From Cladorhizidae sp. MBARI D1340-BT2 (taxonomy: Eukaryota; Porifera; Demospongiae; Poecilosclerida; Cladorhizidae): 64,000 nucleotides of DNA. The stretch lies in NCBI GenBank assembly GCA_028752905.1, contig JAQNBH010000015.1, positions 34,516,163 through 34,580,162 of the forward strand. Direction: 5' to 3'. Below are positions 12,628 through 24,003 of the stretch, one piece after another (the first letter of the stretch is position 1; the number at the start of each line of letters is the position of its first letter). Below the pieces are notes generated by a model, which saw only the letters and a program-made list of their open reading frames with translations, had not been told where the DNA came from and searched no databases. The position numbers and the translations under genes were made by a program.

Positions 12628-12953
12628 AAAGAACTCTAGCAGGGACGGTGATCCACTTCTAGCCCAAGGTGCTCTCTCTAGGAGCGGTGAATCCTCCGGC
12701 CAAGGTGCTCTCTCTAGCAGGAGCGGTAAATCCTCAGGCCAAGGTCTCTAGATAGCAGGAGCAGTGAGTCCACCTCTTTGGCTGAGGTGCTCTCTCTAGC
12801 AGAGTGGTAAATCCTCGTGCCAAAGTCTCTAGCAGGAGCAGTGAGTCCACCTCTGGCCGAGGTGCTTTCTCTAGCAGGAGCGGTGAATTCTCCAGCCAAG
12901 GTGCTCTCTCTAGCAGGAGCAGTGAGTCCACCTCTGGCCGAGGTGCTCTTGGG
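12628..12953. repeat. degenerate minisatellite, 36-50 bp unit
   Basis: Repeated GCTCTCTCTAGCAGGAGC, GGTGAATCCTC and GGCCAAGGTG blocks with variable spacing. CTAG-containing. Short ORFs on both strands here are repeat artefacts. Confidence 0.8.
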
Positions 12954-13068
12954 GCAAAATCTGGCGCTGTTGAGGTTGTATTTACAGGAGACAGAAAAGT
13001 TGGAACGAAAAAGACGCAAAAGAGCAACTACCAGTACCAGTTAGGAGGCGTGGCAGGCCCTGCTTGTG

Positions 13069-13351
13069 ACAAGATGAGATCGATGAGCTCACTAAGAAGC
13101 TTGTGCAGAACCTACAAAGCACCGTGAGCTCATCAATTGTGCTAGCGGGTGTCAAAGAGATTATTGCTCACAAGGCTTCTTCTCTGTTGAAGAAGCACGG
13201 GGGACCAGGAGAACTCAAAAGTGTTGGGCTTTTTCTTCTTGTCCAGGCATGGCTAGGTCAAATGGAAAGCAACCCGTACAAGTTGCAAAGTGACAGAGAA
13301 CTCGGTTGGAGTCATGGCTTCATTAGAAATAAGAGAAGTAGTGAGCGCTAA
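13069..13351 (+). pseudogene. exon-like ORF of unknown identity in EML intron 2
   Basis: A plus-strand frame reads …DEIDELTKKLVQNLQSTVSS, then GVKEIIAHKASSLLKKHGGP and GELKSVGLFLLVQAWLGQME, ending in a stop at 13349-13351 just where the 28-bp satellite begins. It has coding-like composition and amphipathic helices. It is not part of the EML reading frame, since exons 2 and 3 join directly. I do not recognise the family. Likely a transposon remnant or a nested exon. Confidence 0.4.
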
Positions 13352-16300
13352 TACTAGTGTAAGAGGTAGTGAGAGCTAATGCTAGTGTAAGAGGTAGTGA
13401 GAGCTAATACTAGTGTAAGAGGTAGTGAGAGCTAATACTAGTGTAAGAGGTAGTGAGAGCTAATACTAGTGTAAGAGGTAGTGAGAGCTAATACTAGTGT
13501 AAGAGGTAGTGAGAGCTAATGTGCTAATACTAGTGTAAGAGGTAGTGAGAGCTAATACTAGTGTAAGAGGTAGTGAGAGCTAATACTAGTGTAAGAGGTA
13601 GTGAGAGCTAATACTAGTGTAAGAGGCAGTGAGAGCTAATACTAGTGTAAGAGGTAGTGAGAGCTAATACTAGTGTAAGAGGTAGTGAGAGCTAATACTA
13701 GTGTAAGAGGTAGTGAGAGCTAATACTAGTGTAAGAGGTAGTGAGAGCTAATACTAGTGTAAGAGGTAGTGAGAGCTAATACTAGTGTAAGAGGCAGTGA
13801 GAGCTAATACTAGTGTAAGAGGCTAATACTAGTGTAAGAGGTAGTGAGAGCTAATACTAGTGTAAGAGGTAGTGAGAGCTAATACTAGTGTAAGAGGCAG
13901 TGAGAGCTAATACTAGTGTAAGAGGTAGTGAGAGCTAATACTAGTGTAAGAGGTAGTGAGAGCTAATACTAGTGTAAGAGGTAGTGAGAGCTAATACTAG
14001 TGTAAGAGGTAGTGAGAGCTAATACTAGTGTAAGAGGCAGTGAGAGCTAATACTAGTGTAAGAGGTAGTGATAGCTAATACTAGTGTAAGAGGTAGTGAG
14101 AGCTAATACTAGTGTAAGAGGCAGTGAGAGCTAATACTAGTGTAAGAGGTAGTGAGAGCTAATACTAATGTAAGAGGTAGTGAGAGCTAGTACTAGTGTA
14201 AGAGGTAGTGAGAGCTAATACTAGTGTAAGAGGTAGTGAGAGCTAATACTAGTGTAAGAGGTAGTGAGGGCTAATAGTGAAGAGGTAGTGAGAGCTAATA
14301 CTAGTGTAAGAGAGGTAGTGAGAGCTGATACTAGTGTAAGAGGTAGTGAGAGCTAATACTAGTGTAAGAGGTAGTGAGAGCTAATACTAGTGTAAGAGGT
14401 AGTGAGAGCTAATACTAGTGTAAGAGGTAGTGAGAGCTAATACTAGTGTAAGAGAGGTAGTGAGAGCTAATACTAGTGTAAGAGGTAGTGAGAGCTAATA
14501 CTAGTGTAAGAAAGGCAGTGAGAGCTAATACTAGTGTAAGAGGTAGTGAGAGCTAATACTAGTGTAAGAGGTAGTGAGGGCTAATACTAGTGTAAGAGGT
14601 AGTGAGAGCTAATACTAGTGTAAGAGGTAGTGAGAGCTAATACTAGTGTAAGAGAGGCAGTGAGAGCTAATACTAGTGTAAGAGGTAGTGAGAGCTAATA
14701 CTAGTGTAAGAGGTAATGAGAGCTAATGCTAGTGTAAGAGCTAGTGAGAGCTAATACTAGTGTAAGAGGTAGTGAGAGCTAATACTAGTGTAAGAGGCAG
14801 TGAGAGCTAATACTAGTGTAAGAGGTAGTGAGAGCTAATACTAATACTAGTGTAAGAGGTAGTGAGAGCTAATACTAGTGTAAGAGTAAGAGGTAGTGAG
14901 AGCTAATACTAGTGTAAGAGATAGTGAGAGCTAATACTAGTGTGAGAGCTACTACAGTGTAAGAGAGGCAGTGAGAGCTAATACTAGTGTAAGAGGTAGT
15001 GAGAGCTAATACTAGTGTAAGAGGTAGTGAGAGCTAATACTAGTGTAAGAGGTAGTGAGAGCTAATACTAGTGTGAGAGCTAATACTAGTGTGAGAGCTA
15101 CTACAGTGTAAGAGAGGCAGTGAGAGCTAATACTAGTGTAAGAGGTAGTGAGAGCTAATACTAGTGTAAGAGGTAGTGAGAGCTAATACTAGTGTAAGAG
15201 GTAGTGAGAGCTAATACTAGTGTAAGAGGTAGTGAGAGCTAATACTAGTGTAAGAGATAGTGAGAGCTAATACTAGTGTAAGAGGTAGTGAGAGCTAATA
15301 CTAGTGTAAGAGAGGTAGTGAGAGCTAATACTAGTGTAAGAGGTAGTGAGAGCTAATACTAGTGTAAGAGGTAGTGAGAGCTAATACTAGTGTAAGAGGT
15401 AGTGAGAGCTAGTACTAGTGTAAGAGGTAGTGAGAGCTAATACTAGTGTAAGAGAGGTAGTGAGAGCTAATACTAGTGTAAGAGGTAGTGAGAGCTAATA
15501 CTAGTGTAAGAGGTAGTGAGAGCTAATACTAGTGTAAGAGGTAGTGAGAGCTAATACTAGTGTAAGAGAGGCAGTGAGAGCTAATACTAGTGTAAGAGGT
15601 AGTGAGAGCTAATACTAGTGTAAGAGGTAGTGAGAGCTAATACTAGTGTAAGAGGTAGTGAGAGCTAATACTAGTGTAAGAGGTAGTGAGAGCTAATACT
15701 AGTGTAACAGGTAGTGAGAGCTAATACTAGTGTAAGAGGTAGTGAGAGCTAATAGTGAAGAGGTAGTGAGAGCTAATACTAGTGTAAGAGGTAGTGAGAG
15801 CTAATACTAGTGTAAGAGGTAGTGAGAGCTAATACTAGTGTAAGAAGTAGTGAGAGCTAATACTAGTGTAAGAGGTAGTGAGAGCTAATACTAGTGTAAG
15901 AGGTAGTGAGAGCTAGTACTAGTGTAAGAGGTAGTGAGAGCTAATACTAGTGTAAGAGGTAGTGAGAGCTAATACTAGTGTAAGAGGTAGTGAGAGCTAA
16001 TACTAGTGTAAGAGGTAGTGAGAGCTAATACTAGTGTAAGAGGTAGTGAGAGCTAGTACTAGTGTAAGAGGTAGTGAGAGCTAATACTAGTGTAAGAGGT
16101 AGTGAGAGCTAATACTAGTGTAAGAGGTAGTGAGAGCTAATACTAGTGTAAGAGGTGGTGAGAGCTAATACTAGTGTAAAACGTAGTGAGAGCTAATACT
16201 AGTGTAAGAGAGGTAGTGAGAGCTAATACTAGTGTAAGAGGTAGTGAGAGCTAATACTAGTGTAAGAGGTGGTGAGAGCTAATACTAGTGTAAGAGGCAG

Positions 16301-16746
16301 TGAGAGCTAATACTAGTGTAAGAGGCAGTGAGAGCTAATACTAGTGTAAGAGCTAATACTAGTGTAAGAGGTAGTGAGAGCTAATACTAGTGTAAGAAGT
16401 AGTGAGAGCTAATACTAGTGTAAGAGGTGGTGAGAGCTAATACTAGTGTAAGAGGCAGTGAGAGCTAATACTAGTGTAAGAGGCAGTGAGAGCTAATACT
16501 AGTGTAAGAGGTAGTGAGAGCTAATACTAGTGTAAGAGAGGTAGTGAGAGCTAATACTAGTGTAAGAGCTAATACTAGTGTAAGAGGTAGTGAGAGCTAA
16601 TACTAGTGTAAGAGGTAGTGAGAGCTAATACTAGTGTAAGAGGTAGTGAGAGCTAATACTAGTGTAAGAGGTAGTGAGAACTAATACTAGTGTAAGAGGT
16701 AGTGGGAGCTAATACTAGTGTAAGAGAGGCAGTGAGAGCTAATACT
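13331..16746. repeat. satellite array, 28-bp unit, about 120 copies (3.4 kb)
   Basis: Unit is GAGAGCTAATACTAGTGTAA followed by GAGGTAGT. The CTAG core ACTAGT is a palindrome. Variants: GGCAGT for GGTAGT, an extra AG (AGAGAGG), and shortened units (e.g. 13821, 14272, 16351). TAA and TAG in every unit keep it free of ORFs on the plus strand. It fills nearly half of EML intron 2. Confidence 0.97.
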
Positions 16747-16998
16747 GGTTTTGCATGTATCAAGCACCCACCCCTCTGAATCTTCCATCTAGGATTAGGC
16801 TGGGTACATGTGTACCCAGCCCTCTGAATCCAGGATTAGGCTGGGTGCACATCTGATTGGATTTAAGCTGGGTACACATGGCAAATATCCACAAATATGA
16901 TTCTGTAGGCAGGAAGCGGGGATTACAGTGATGAAAATCCAATTGCAAACTCAAAGTCAAGGACTAGGAAGCTATTAATATACTTGTTTATATAAGCT
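16747..16998. other. EML intron 2, unassigned
   Basis: Contains a near-duplicate of 'ccctctgaatc…aggattaggctgggt' at about 16771 and 16821. No coding exon. Confidence 0.45.
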
Positions 16999-17290
16999 GA
17001 GGATGCATGAGCCTATACCTGCATACATGTACGTACTCGTGCCTACCTACATACATGTAAATACTCATCTCTACCTATACCTACATACATGTACATACTC
17101 ATGTCTACCTATACCTGCATACATGTACATACTCATGCCTACCTATACCTACATACATGTACATACTCTTGCCTACCTATACCCACATACATGTACCTAC
17201 TCATCTCTACCTATACCTGCATACATGTACGTACTCATGTCTACCTATACCCACATACATGTACATACATACTCATGTCTACCTATACAA
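16999..17290. repeat. minisatellite, 34-bp unit, left part
   Basis: Unit is CTACCTATACCTACATACAT followed by GTACATACTCATGT; about 8-9 copies. The same unit resumes at 18113 after a transposon, so the two blocks were once one array. Stop-free plus frames give false Tyr/His-rich ORFs. Confidence 0.94.
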
Positions 17291-18112
17291 TAGGATGTCA
17301 GTTATCCGGACAGGTTGGGACCGGAATGTGTCCGGATAACTGAAATTTCTGGATAACTGAAGTCACTAGTTGTACACAAATGTGTACACGAATATAATGT
17401 TAAAAGAGTGAATGTACACATGTATAATGTGCATTATGTGCTAGGGTCTGAATCAGGATAAACTAAAGGATACATCTGCAACGCTTTACTCATCAGTAGT
17501 GGACCATTGATTGGAGTGCCTGAAGCAAACAAGAAATGACAAGCTGGTTAACATACTGTAGCCTAGTGTAGCTGTTAGCTAGCCACCAATTTGACTAGCT
17601 GGACCTCACCTTTGCATCTCTGCTGCAAAAACCAAAGATAAACTGTCCTGTCCAACTCAGCCCTTCTAGCCATCTTCCTTTTTTTGATGCAATCACCATC
17701 TTCAATATCTCTCATAAAAGCTTGTAGCTTGGCTTTGTTCTTGACTAAATCATAAACTGTAGATTTTCCTATGTTAAATTCTGCAGCTACACTAGAAAAG
17801 CTTCTCCCATTCTTAATGTAGTCACATATTTTTTTAGCTTATCTTCAATGTTCAAAACAACTCTCTTTCTTTTCTTCCCAGCTTACCTAGCAAGAAATGA
17901 GCAGCTGCATCTCAGCACATGCAGATCATGTGAGCTTACCTAGCAAGAAATGAGCAGCTGCATCTCAGCACATGCAGATCATGTGTTGATTAGTACCCTA
18001 ATGTGATGATTGTTGCTTGGGACCAAAGTACATGTACACTGTATGTACATGTACACCTGTTCTGGTTAACTGAAGTTTCCGGATAACTGGAGTCCGGATA
18101 ACTGACATCCTA
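17291..18112 (-). mobile_element. Tigger/pogo-type DNA transposon, non-autonomous, inserted in minisatellite
   Basis: Element 17293-18110 flanked by TA on each side (17291-17292, 18111-18112), the target duplication of Tc1/mariner-pogo elements. With the adjacent A/T, the ends form a perfect 20-bp inverted repeat AGGATGTCAGTTATCCGGAC. Extra CCGGATAACTG-type motifs near both ends are sub-terminal repeats. A 53-bp direct duplication lies inside (about 17880-17985). It encodes only a DNA-binding remnant; the DDE catalytic region is absent, so it is an internally deleted derivative. Confidence 0.92.
17575..17879 (-). pseudogene. Tigger/pogo transposase N-terminal fragment (HTH), frameshifted
   Basis: On the minus strand: KKRKRVVLNIEDKLK, then after a one-base shift at the A-run near 17830 (complement), YIKNGRSFSSVAAEFNIGKS, TVYDLVKNKAKLQAF, and RRAELDRTVYLWFLQQRCKG. 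This is the CENP-B-type helix-turn-helix (psq) followed by the start of the second HTH (Tc5/CENP-B type) found in Tigger/pogo transposases. The frameshift and missing catalytic domain make it non-functional. Confidence 0.88.
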
Positions 18113-18664
18113 CTGTACCTACATACATGTACGTACTCTTGCCTACCTATACCTACATACATGTACATACTCATATCTACCTATACCTACATACATGTAC
18201 ATACTCATGCCTACCTATACCTGCATACATGTACATACTCATGCCTACCTATACCTACATACATGTACATACTCATGCCTACCTATACCTGCATACATGT
18301 ACGTACTCATGCCTACCTATCCTACATACATGTACATACTCATGTCTACCTATACCTGCATACATGTACATACTCATCTCTACCTATACCTACATACATG
18401 TACATACTCATGTTTACCTATACCTACATACATGTACATGTACATGTCTACCTATACCTACATACATGTACATACTCATGCCTACCTATACCTATATACA
18501 TGTACATACTCATCTCTACCTATACCTGCATACATGTACGTACTTGCATCTACCTACATGTATATCTACATACACATGTACATACTCATGTCTACCTATA
18601 CCTGCATACATGTACGTACCCATGCCTACCTATACCTACATACATGTACATACTCATGCCTACT
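18113..18664. repeat. minisatellite, 34-bp unit, right part
   Basis: About 16 copies of the same 34-bp unit as 16999-17290, with G/A and C/T variants (CTGCATAC, GTACGTAC). Long stop-free plus frames here (up to 236 codons) are artefacts. Confidence 0.94.
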
Positions 18665-19482
18665 TGAAGGCGTTATCCATCAGGACAGCAGCTTCTTAGT
18701 GCTTCATGACCATCAGACACTTGCAGGCTCTTGCCAGACCTGTCACAAATATAACCTTGGTTGGTGCTTGGACTTTAAAGAATTGCAACTTTGCTCTCAG
18801 CAGCGTATAATCCAGGGAGTTGGTGGCATTGAACCAACAAAGGAAAATCAGCAAAGTGGAAGAACTCAAAGTGCAAGGTCAAAGTACAGGTTTAGTGGTT
18901 ATTGACACTGTGCCACTCGATGCCAGTCAAGAAAATGGCAAGAGATTCTCAGGTTGTAGTGCAAATCCATCAAAAATCTAAAATATAACAAACTCTCAAT
19001 GAACTCTCGGTTGACATAATAACATTACAATAATCTTCATCTGGAATAAAGGCTAGAGCATCTAGTTGAAACGTCGAGAGAATACAATTTCATGTTGATT
19101 ATTGAGAAGACCATTGTAAAATAAAATAATTTTTATTTATAAATACAAATGCCCCCCCCCCCTTTCCAAGCTTGTGGTCTCAAACAGCTTGTATGTAGTA
19201 CCCTATCACAATGGCACTAAAGTTGTGGTTAATTTTTTAAATTATTTTATTTAATTAATTAATTTATTTATTATAAATATATACAGTATATATTTATATA
19301 CATTATATATATATTTTAGTAGTAAATTCTTGAGCCACAGGGGATGCTCGACTCAAAAGACATCCACCCCTTTAGATTTTCTAGCTCTTACAAGTTGCTA
19401 GAGGCTATAACATGTCTCTTGTTTGTGTCCGAGACTTTGTCGGTGTTGATGTTATTATTTTTTGATTGGTGTCAATGTGCAG
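18665..19482. other. EML intron 2, 3' end, with dispersed-repeat tail
   Basis: At about 19035-19125 is a plus-oriented copy of the dispersed family: GGCTAGAGCATCTAG, TTGAAACGTCGAGAGAAT, and GTTGATTATTGAGAAG. AT-rich TTAATTAATTAATTTATTT at about 19250. Acceptor for exon 3 is GTGCAG at 19477-19482. Confidence 0.55.
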
Positions 19483-19714
19483 TTGCTGGCATCGGTGGGT
19501 CTGGATGACCACCACTCTCTCAATGTCTGGGATTGGCGACGGGGAAAGGTCATATCCTCAGTCAGGGCTCATGGCGATAGGATATTTGATGTCCGATTTA
19601 GCCCTGCCTCTGGTAACGCCCCCTCTTTGATCACGTGCGGTGTGAAGCACATCAAGTTTTGGACCCTGTGTGGCAATACCCTCTCTGGCAAGAAGGGAAT
19701 TTTTGGGAAGAAAG
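19483..19714 (+). CDS. EML6: EML5/6-like exon 3: propeller blades 2-3
   Basis: Residues 120-196 plus one base. Reads LLASVGLDDHHSLNVWDWRR, GDRIFDVRFSP and CGVKHIKFWTLCGN, then GKKGIFGKK. The CGVKHIKFWTLCGN string is essentially the EML5/6 sequence and sets this apart from EML1-4. Starts in phase 0; donor is AAAG|GTGAGT. The following intron is 22,958 bp. Confidence 0.96.
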
Positions 19715-21090
19715 GTGAGTGTAATATACATGTGCTGAATCAGAGGGAAAGAGTTGATTGGACAGAAAACAATTCAAGTCATAGTTTTAGCATTGGCTTA
19801 GGCTTAGCCTCTGTCCTTCCTCCTGGCTTCTCTAGCCCTTGATTTTGAGTTAGCCTCTGTCCTTCCTCCAGGCTTCTCTAGCCCTTGATTTTGAGCTGAT
19901 TTCAAGTTCCATTCTGTTGGTAATTATCTGTTATTTAACCTGATGCCCCTTAAGGGGGATAGTAACCGTAATGTTTGTGCGTTTTAATAAATTTTTGGGT
20001 TTTCGTTTTTTTTTGAACTCGAGTTATTCAGAAAGGCATAAATGACTTGCTGTTCAAAGCATTTGGACAAGCCATTTTTGAATTACAGCATTTTTTGTAC
20101 TAACCATTTGCTAATCCTTTGGAGATCAACGATGGAGAGCTTCCTTACCAGTATGTCAGAGCTAGTGAAGAAGCATCATCAGCAGATGAGGTTGGACCAG
20201 GTCACCACAGAGGAAGAGCATGTGGCAGCAGAGGGGGTGCAGTACGGATCAGGGCTTTTTGACTGATTTCTTTTCTTTTCACCGGCTCTTCTGAGAACCA
20301 CCAAACATCACTCACCCATATGTCAACTTTTAACCTCATTTTCTCAACTCACTGTTTCACAGAGGGAAAAAACGAATTTGTTGGTCATACTTTGGCCAAA
20401 AGTAAAATTATTATATATCATTTTGTAGCCCCCTCTATGCCATCATAGATTCAGTTTGTTTCTAAAGTGCAACTTGTATGTGGATGGCTGAGTGGGTGGT
20501 AATCAAATCTGGTGGGTGCTAAACAAATTTTGTCTCTATAGTTTGGCAAGCTAGACTCTAGAGTAACATGCCCAAAAATGGCAAGTGTTGATAAGGTATG
20601 ACATGACCACAGGACATCTTTTTTGCAAAAATACTCAGATGTTAGATGTTAAGGGATCTACCCTATACTTGACCGAAACCTAAAGTTATATCAACCATTG
20701 GAAAGCTCTTGTTTCAAGGAATCCAATGAGACTAATTTTGAGTGTTAAAAGTAAACGGCAGTATAGTTATGGTCTGGGGAAGCGATCTCGTTAATTATGG
20801 TTACTATCCCCCGGGAGTTTATGATTATGTGGAGTTGTCTTCTTTTCTTGGACGTTGTCATAGAAACATGGAGCTGGCTCGTCCGGAAGGGACCCCATGT
20901 TTTCAAGTCAGATAATTGGGCTGTTGAGGGATTCTTGCCAGCGTAATGGAGTAGCGGTTTAAAGACGTTCTGATAGGTTCATTTACAGCTCCACATTGTG
21001 CCTAGTGCAGTGTGCAATTAAGTAAACTGAAGTAAACTGATGGAGATTATGTGGAACAAAATGGACTTGAAAACAAATGGGGAGAGCAGT
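19715..21090. other. EML intron 3, 5' part
   Basis: Contains a two-copy 46-bp direct repeat (about 19805-19890: CCTCTGTCCTTCCTCC…TTGATTTTGAG). A short plus-strand ORF beginning MESFLTSMSELVKKHHQQMR (20132-20266, ends in TGA) is coding-like but unassigned. Otherwise nothing recognised. Confidence 0.4.
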
Positions 21091-22705
21091 CATGAAGCCT
21101 TGCCGTTGTGTGGTGTAGCTCTGAGGTTGGTAGCCGAGTCATGAAGCCTTGATGTTGTGTGGAGGTTGGTAGCCGAGTCATGAGGCCTTGATGTTGTGTG
21201 GTGTAGGTCTGAGGCTGGTAGCCGAGTCATGAAGCCTTGATGTTGTGTGGAGGTTGGTAGCCAGTCTCATGAAGCCTTGATGTTGTGTGGAGGTTGGTAG
21301 CCGAGTCATGAGGCCTTGATGTTGTGTGGTATAGGTCTGAGGCTCTGGTAGCTGAGTCATGAAGCCTTGATGTTGTGTGGAGGTTGGTAGCCGAGTCATG
21401 AAGCCTTGATGTTGTGTGGAGGTTGGTAGCCGAGTCATGAGGCCTTGATGTTGTGTGGTGTAGGTCTGAGGCTGGTAGCCGAGTCATGAAGCCTTGATGT
21501 TGTGTGGAGGTTGGTAGCCAGTCTCATGAAGCCTTGATGTTGTGTGGAGGTTGGTAGCCGAGTCATGAGGCCTTGATGTTGTGTGGTATAGGTCTGAGGC
21601 TCTGGTAGCTGAGTCATGAAGCCTTGATGTTGTGTGGAGGTTGGTAGCCGAGTCATGAAGCCTTGATGTTGTGTGGTGTAGGTCTGAGGTTGGTAGCCGA
21701 GTCATGAAGCCTTTCAAGATGTTGTGTGGAGGTTGGTAGCCGAGTCATGAAGCCTTGCCGTTGTGTGGTGTAGCTCTGAGGTTGGTAGCCGAGTCATGAA
21801 GCCTTGATGTTGTGTGGAGGTTGGTAGCCGAGTCATGAGGCCTTGATGTTGTGTGGTGTAGGTCTGAGGCTGGTAGCCGAGTCATGAAGCCTTGATGTTG
21901 TGTGGAGGTTGGTAGCCGAGTCATGAAGCCTTGATGTTGTGTGGTGTAGGTCTGAGGCTGGTAGCCGAGTCATGAAGCCTTGATGTTGTGTGGAGGTTGG
22001 TAGCCGAGTCATGAAGCCTTGATGTTGTGTGGTGTAGCTCTGAGGTTGGTAGCCGAGTCATGAAGCCTTGATGTTGTGTGGAGGTTGGTAGCCGAGTCAT
22101 GAAGCCTTTCAAGATGTTGTGTGGAGGTTGGTAGCCAGTCATGAAGCCTTGATGATGTGGTGTAGCTCTGAGGTTGGTAGCCAGTCATGAAGCCTTGATG
22201 TTGTGTGGAGGTTGGTAGCCGAGTCATGAAGCCTTGATGATGTGTGGTGTAGCTCTGAGGCTGGTAGCTGAGTCATGAAGCCTTGATGTTGTGTGGTATG
22301 AGGCCTTGATGTTGTGTGGTATAGGTCTGAGGCTCTGGTAGCTGAGTCATGAAGCCTTGATGTTGTGTGGAGGTTGGTAGCTGAGTCATGAAGCCTTGAT
22401 GTTGTGTGGTGTAGCTCTGAGGTTGGTAGCCAGTCATGAAGCCTTGATGTTGTGTGGAGGTTGGTAGCTGAGTCATGAAGCCTTGATGATGTGTGGTGTA
22501 GCTCTGAGGCTGGTAGCTGAGTCATGAAGCCTTGATGTTGTGTGGTATAGGTCTGAGGCTGGTAGCTGAGTCATGAGGCCTTGATGTTGTGTGGTATAGG
22601 TCTGAGGTTGGTAGCCAAGTCATGAAGCCTTGATGTTGTATGGTGTAGCTCTGAGGTTGGTATATAGCCAGTCATGAAGCCTTGATGTTGTGTGGTGTAG
22701 CTCTG
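21091..22705. repeat. compound minisatellite with 36- and 49-bp units (1.6 kb)
   Basis: Core GAGTCATGAAGCCTTGATGT then TGTGTGG, followed either by AGGTTGGTAGCC (short unit) or by TGTAGGTCTGAGGCTGGTAG (long unit). The two alternate in runs and larger blocks repeat (e.g. 21178-21440 resembles 21420-21660). Minus-strand ORFs here are artefacts. Confidence 0.93.
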
Positions 22706-22834
22706 CAGGAATTTTGGTTGAAGGAAGTAGAAAGATTATTTGGTTTGTTTAGTTATTAACTTTGGAAGGGCACCAAACATGGACACTAATCAGCTGCACA
22801 GATCAGGAGCATTACATCATTGATATTAATATTA
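22706..22834. other. spacer in EML intron 3
   Basis: Unique sequence between the compound minisatellite and an (AAT)n tract. Nothing recognised. Confidence 0.5.
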
Positions 22835-22906
<72 letters not shown>

Positions 22907-22985
22907 CAACAACAAGAACAACAACAACAATAATAATAACAACAACAATAACAACAACAGCAACAACAACAATAATTCTAATAAT
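22835..22985. repeat. (AAT)n/(AAC)n microsatellite
   Basis: About 70 bp of pure ATA repeats (22838-22902) passing into mixed AAC/AAT triplets. Confidence 0.95.
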
Positions 22986-23078
22986 GCAGTTTCGGTTGCG
23001 GAGACCACAGATCACTTGAATTTGGACTCTGATGACATTTTCTTTTAATTATTATAATATGTTAATAATATAAAAAAA

Positions 23079-23108
23079 TTATTAAAAAAAATTATAATAA
23101 TAATTATT

Positions 23109-23195
<87 letters not shown>

Positions 23196-23230
23196 TATTA
23201 TTATTATTATAATTATAATTATAATAATTG
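23079..23230. repeat. (AAT)n microsatellite with inverted ends
   Basis: Mostly (AAT)n from 23107 to 23193, with ATTATT runs on both sides, making an AT-only foldback. Confidence 0.93.
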
Positions 23231-23327
23231 TATTGCAGGCAGGAAATATAGAAAACCTGGCAAACATCAGGTCACTGCAACAGTGACCTTTAAAATGACC
23301 TCTGCACACTGCTTGCATTGTGCGACC

Positions 23328-24003
23328 CTGCTGCATGGTCAGGCACCACTAGGAACACTCCCTTGGCCGTGGGCATTGATCAGGGGTCTGTGCTGCATAG
23401 TCAGGCACCACTAGGAACACTCCCCAGCCGTGGGCATTGATCAGGGGTCCGTGCTGCATAGTCAGGCACCACTAGGAACACTCCCTAGCCCTGTGCATTG
23501 ATTCTGGTGTCCATGCTGCATGGTCAGGCACCACTAGGAACACTCCCCAGCCCTGGGCATTGATTCTGGTGTCCATGCTGCATAGTCAGGCACCACTAGG
23601 AACACTCCCCAGCCCTGGGCATTGATTCTGGTGTCCGTGCTGCATGGCCAGGCACCACTAGGAACACTCCCCAGCCCTGGGCATTGATTCTGGTGTCCGT
23701 GCTGCATAGTCAGGCACCACTAGGAACACTCCCTAGCCCTGGGCATTGATTCTGGTGTCCGTACTGCATAGTCAGGCACCACTAGGAACACCCCCCCCCA
23801 GCCCTGGGCATTGATTCTGGTGTCCGTGCTGCATGGTCAGGCACCACTAGCAACACTCCCCAGCCCTGGGCATTGATTCTGGTGTCCATGCTGCATGGCC
23901 AGGCACCACTAGGAACACTCCCCAGCCCTGGGGATTGATTCTGGTGTCCGTGCTGCATGGTCAGGCACCACTAGGAAACACTCCCCAGCCCTGGGCATTG
24001 ATT
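23328..24003. repeat. minisatellite, about 61-bp unit, 11 copies
   Basis: Unit holds GCTGCATGGTCAGGCACCAC, TAGGAACACTCCCCAGCC and CTGGGCATTGATTCTGG. Contains ACTAGG (CTAG core). Confidence 0.92.

Noticed and set aside
13331..16746. CRISPR array (regular direct repeats of 28 bp)
   Set aside because: Units are contiguous with no unique spacers and sit in a eukaryotic intron.
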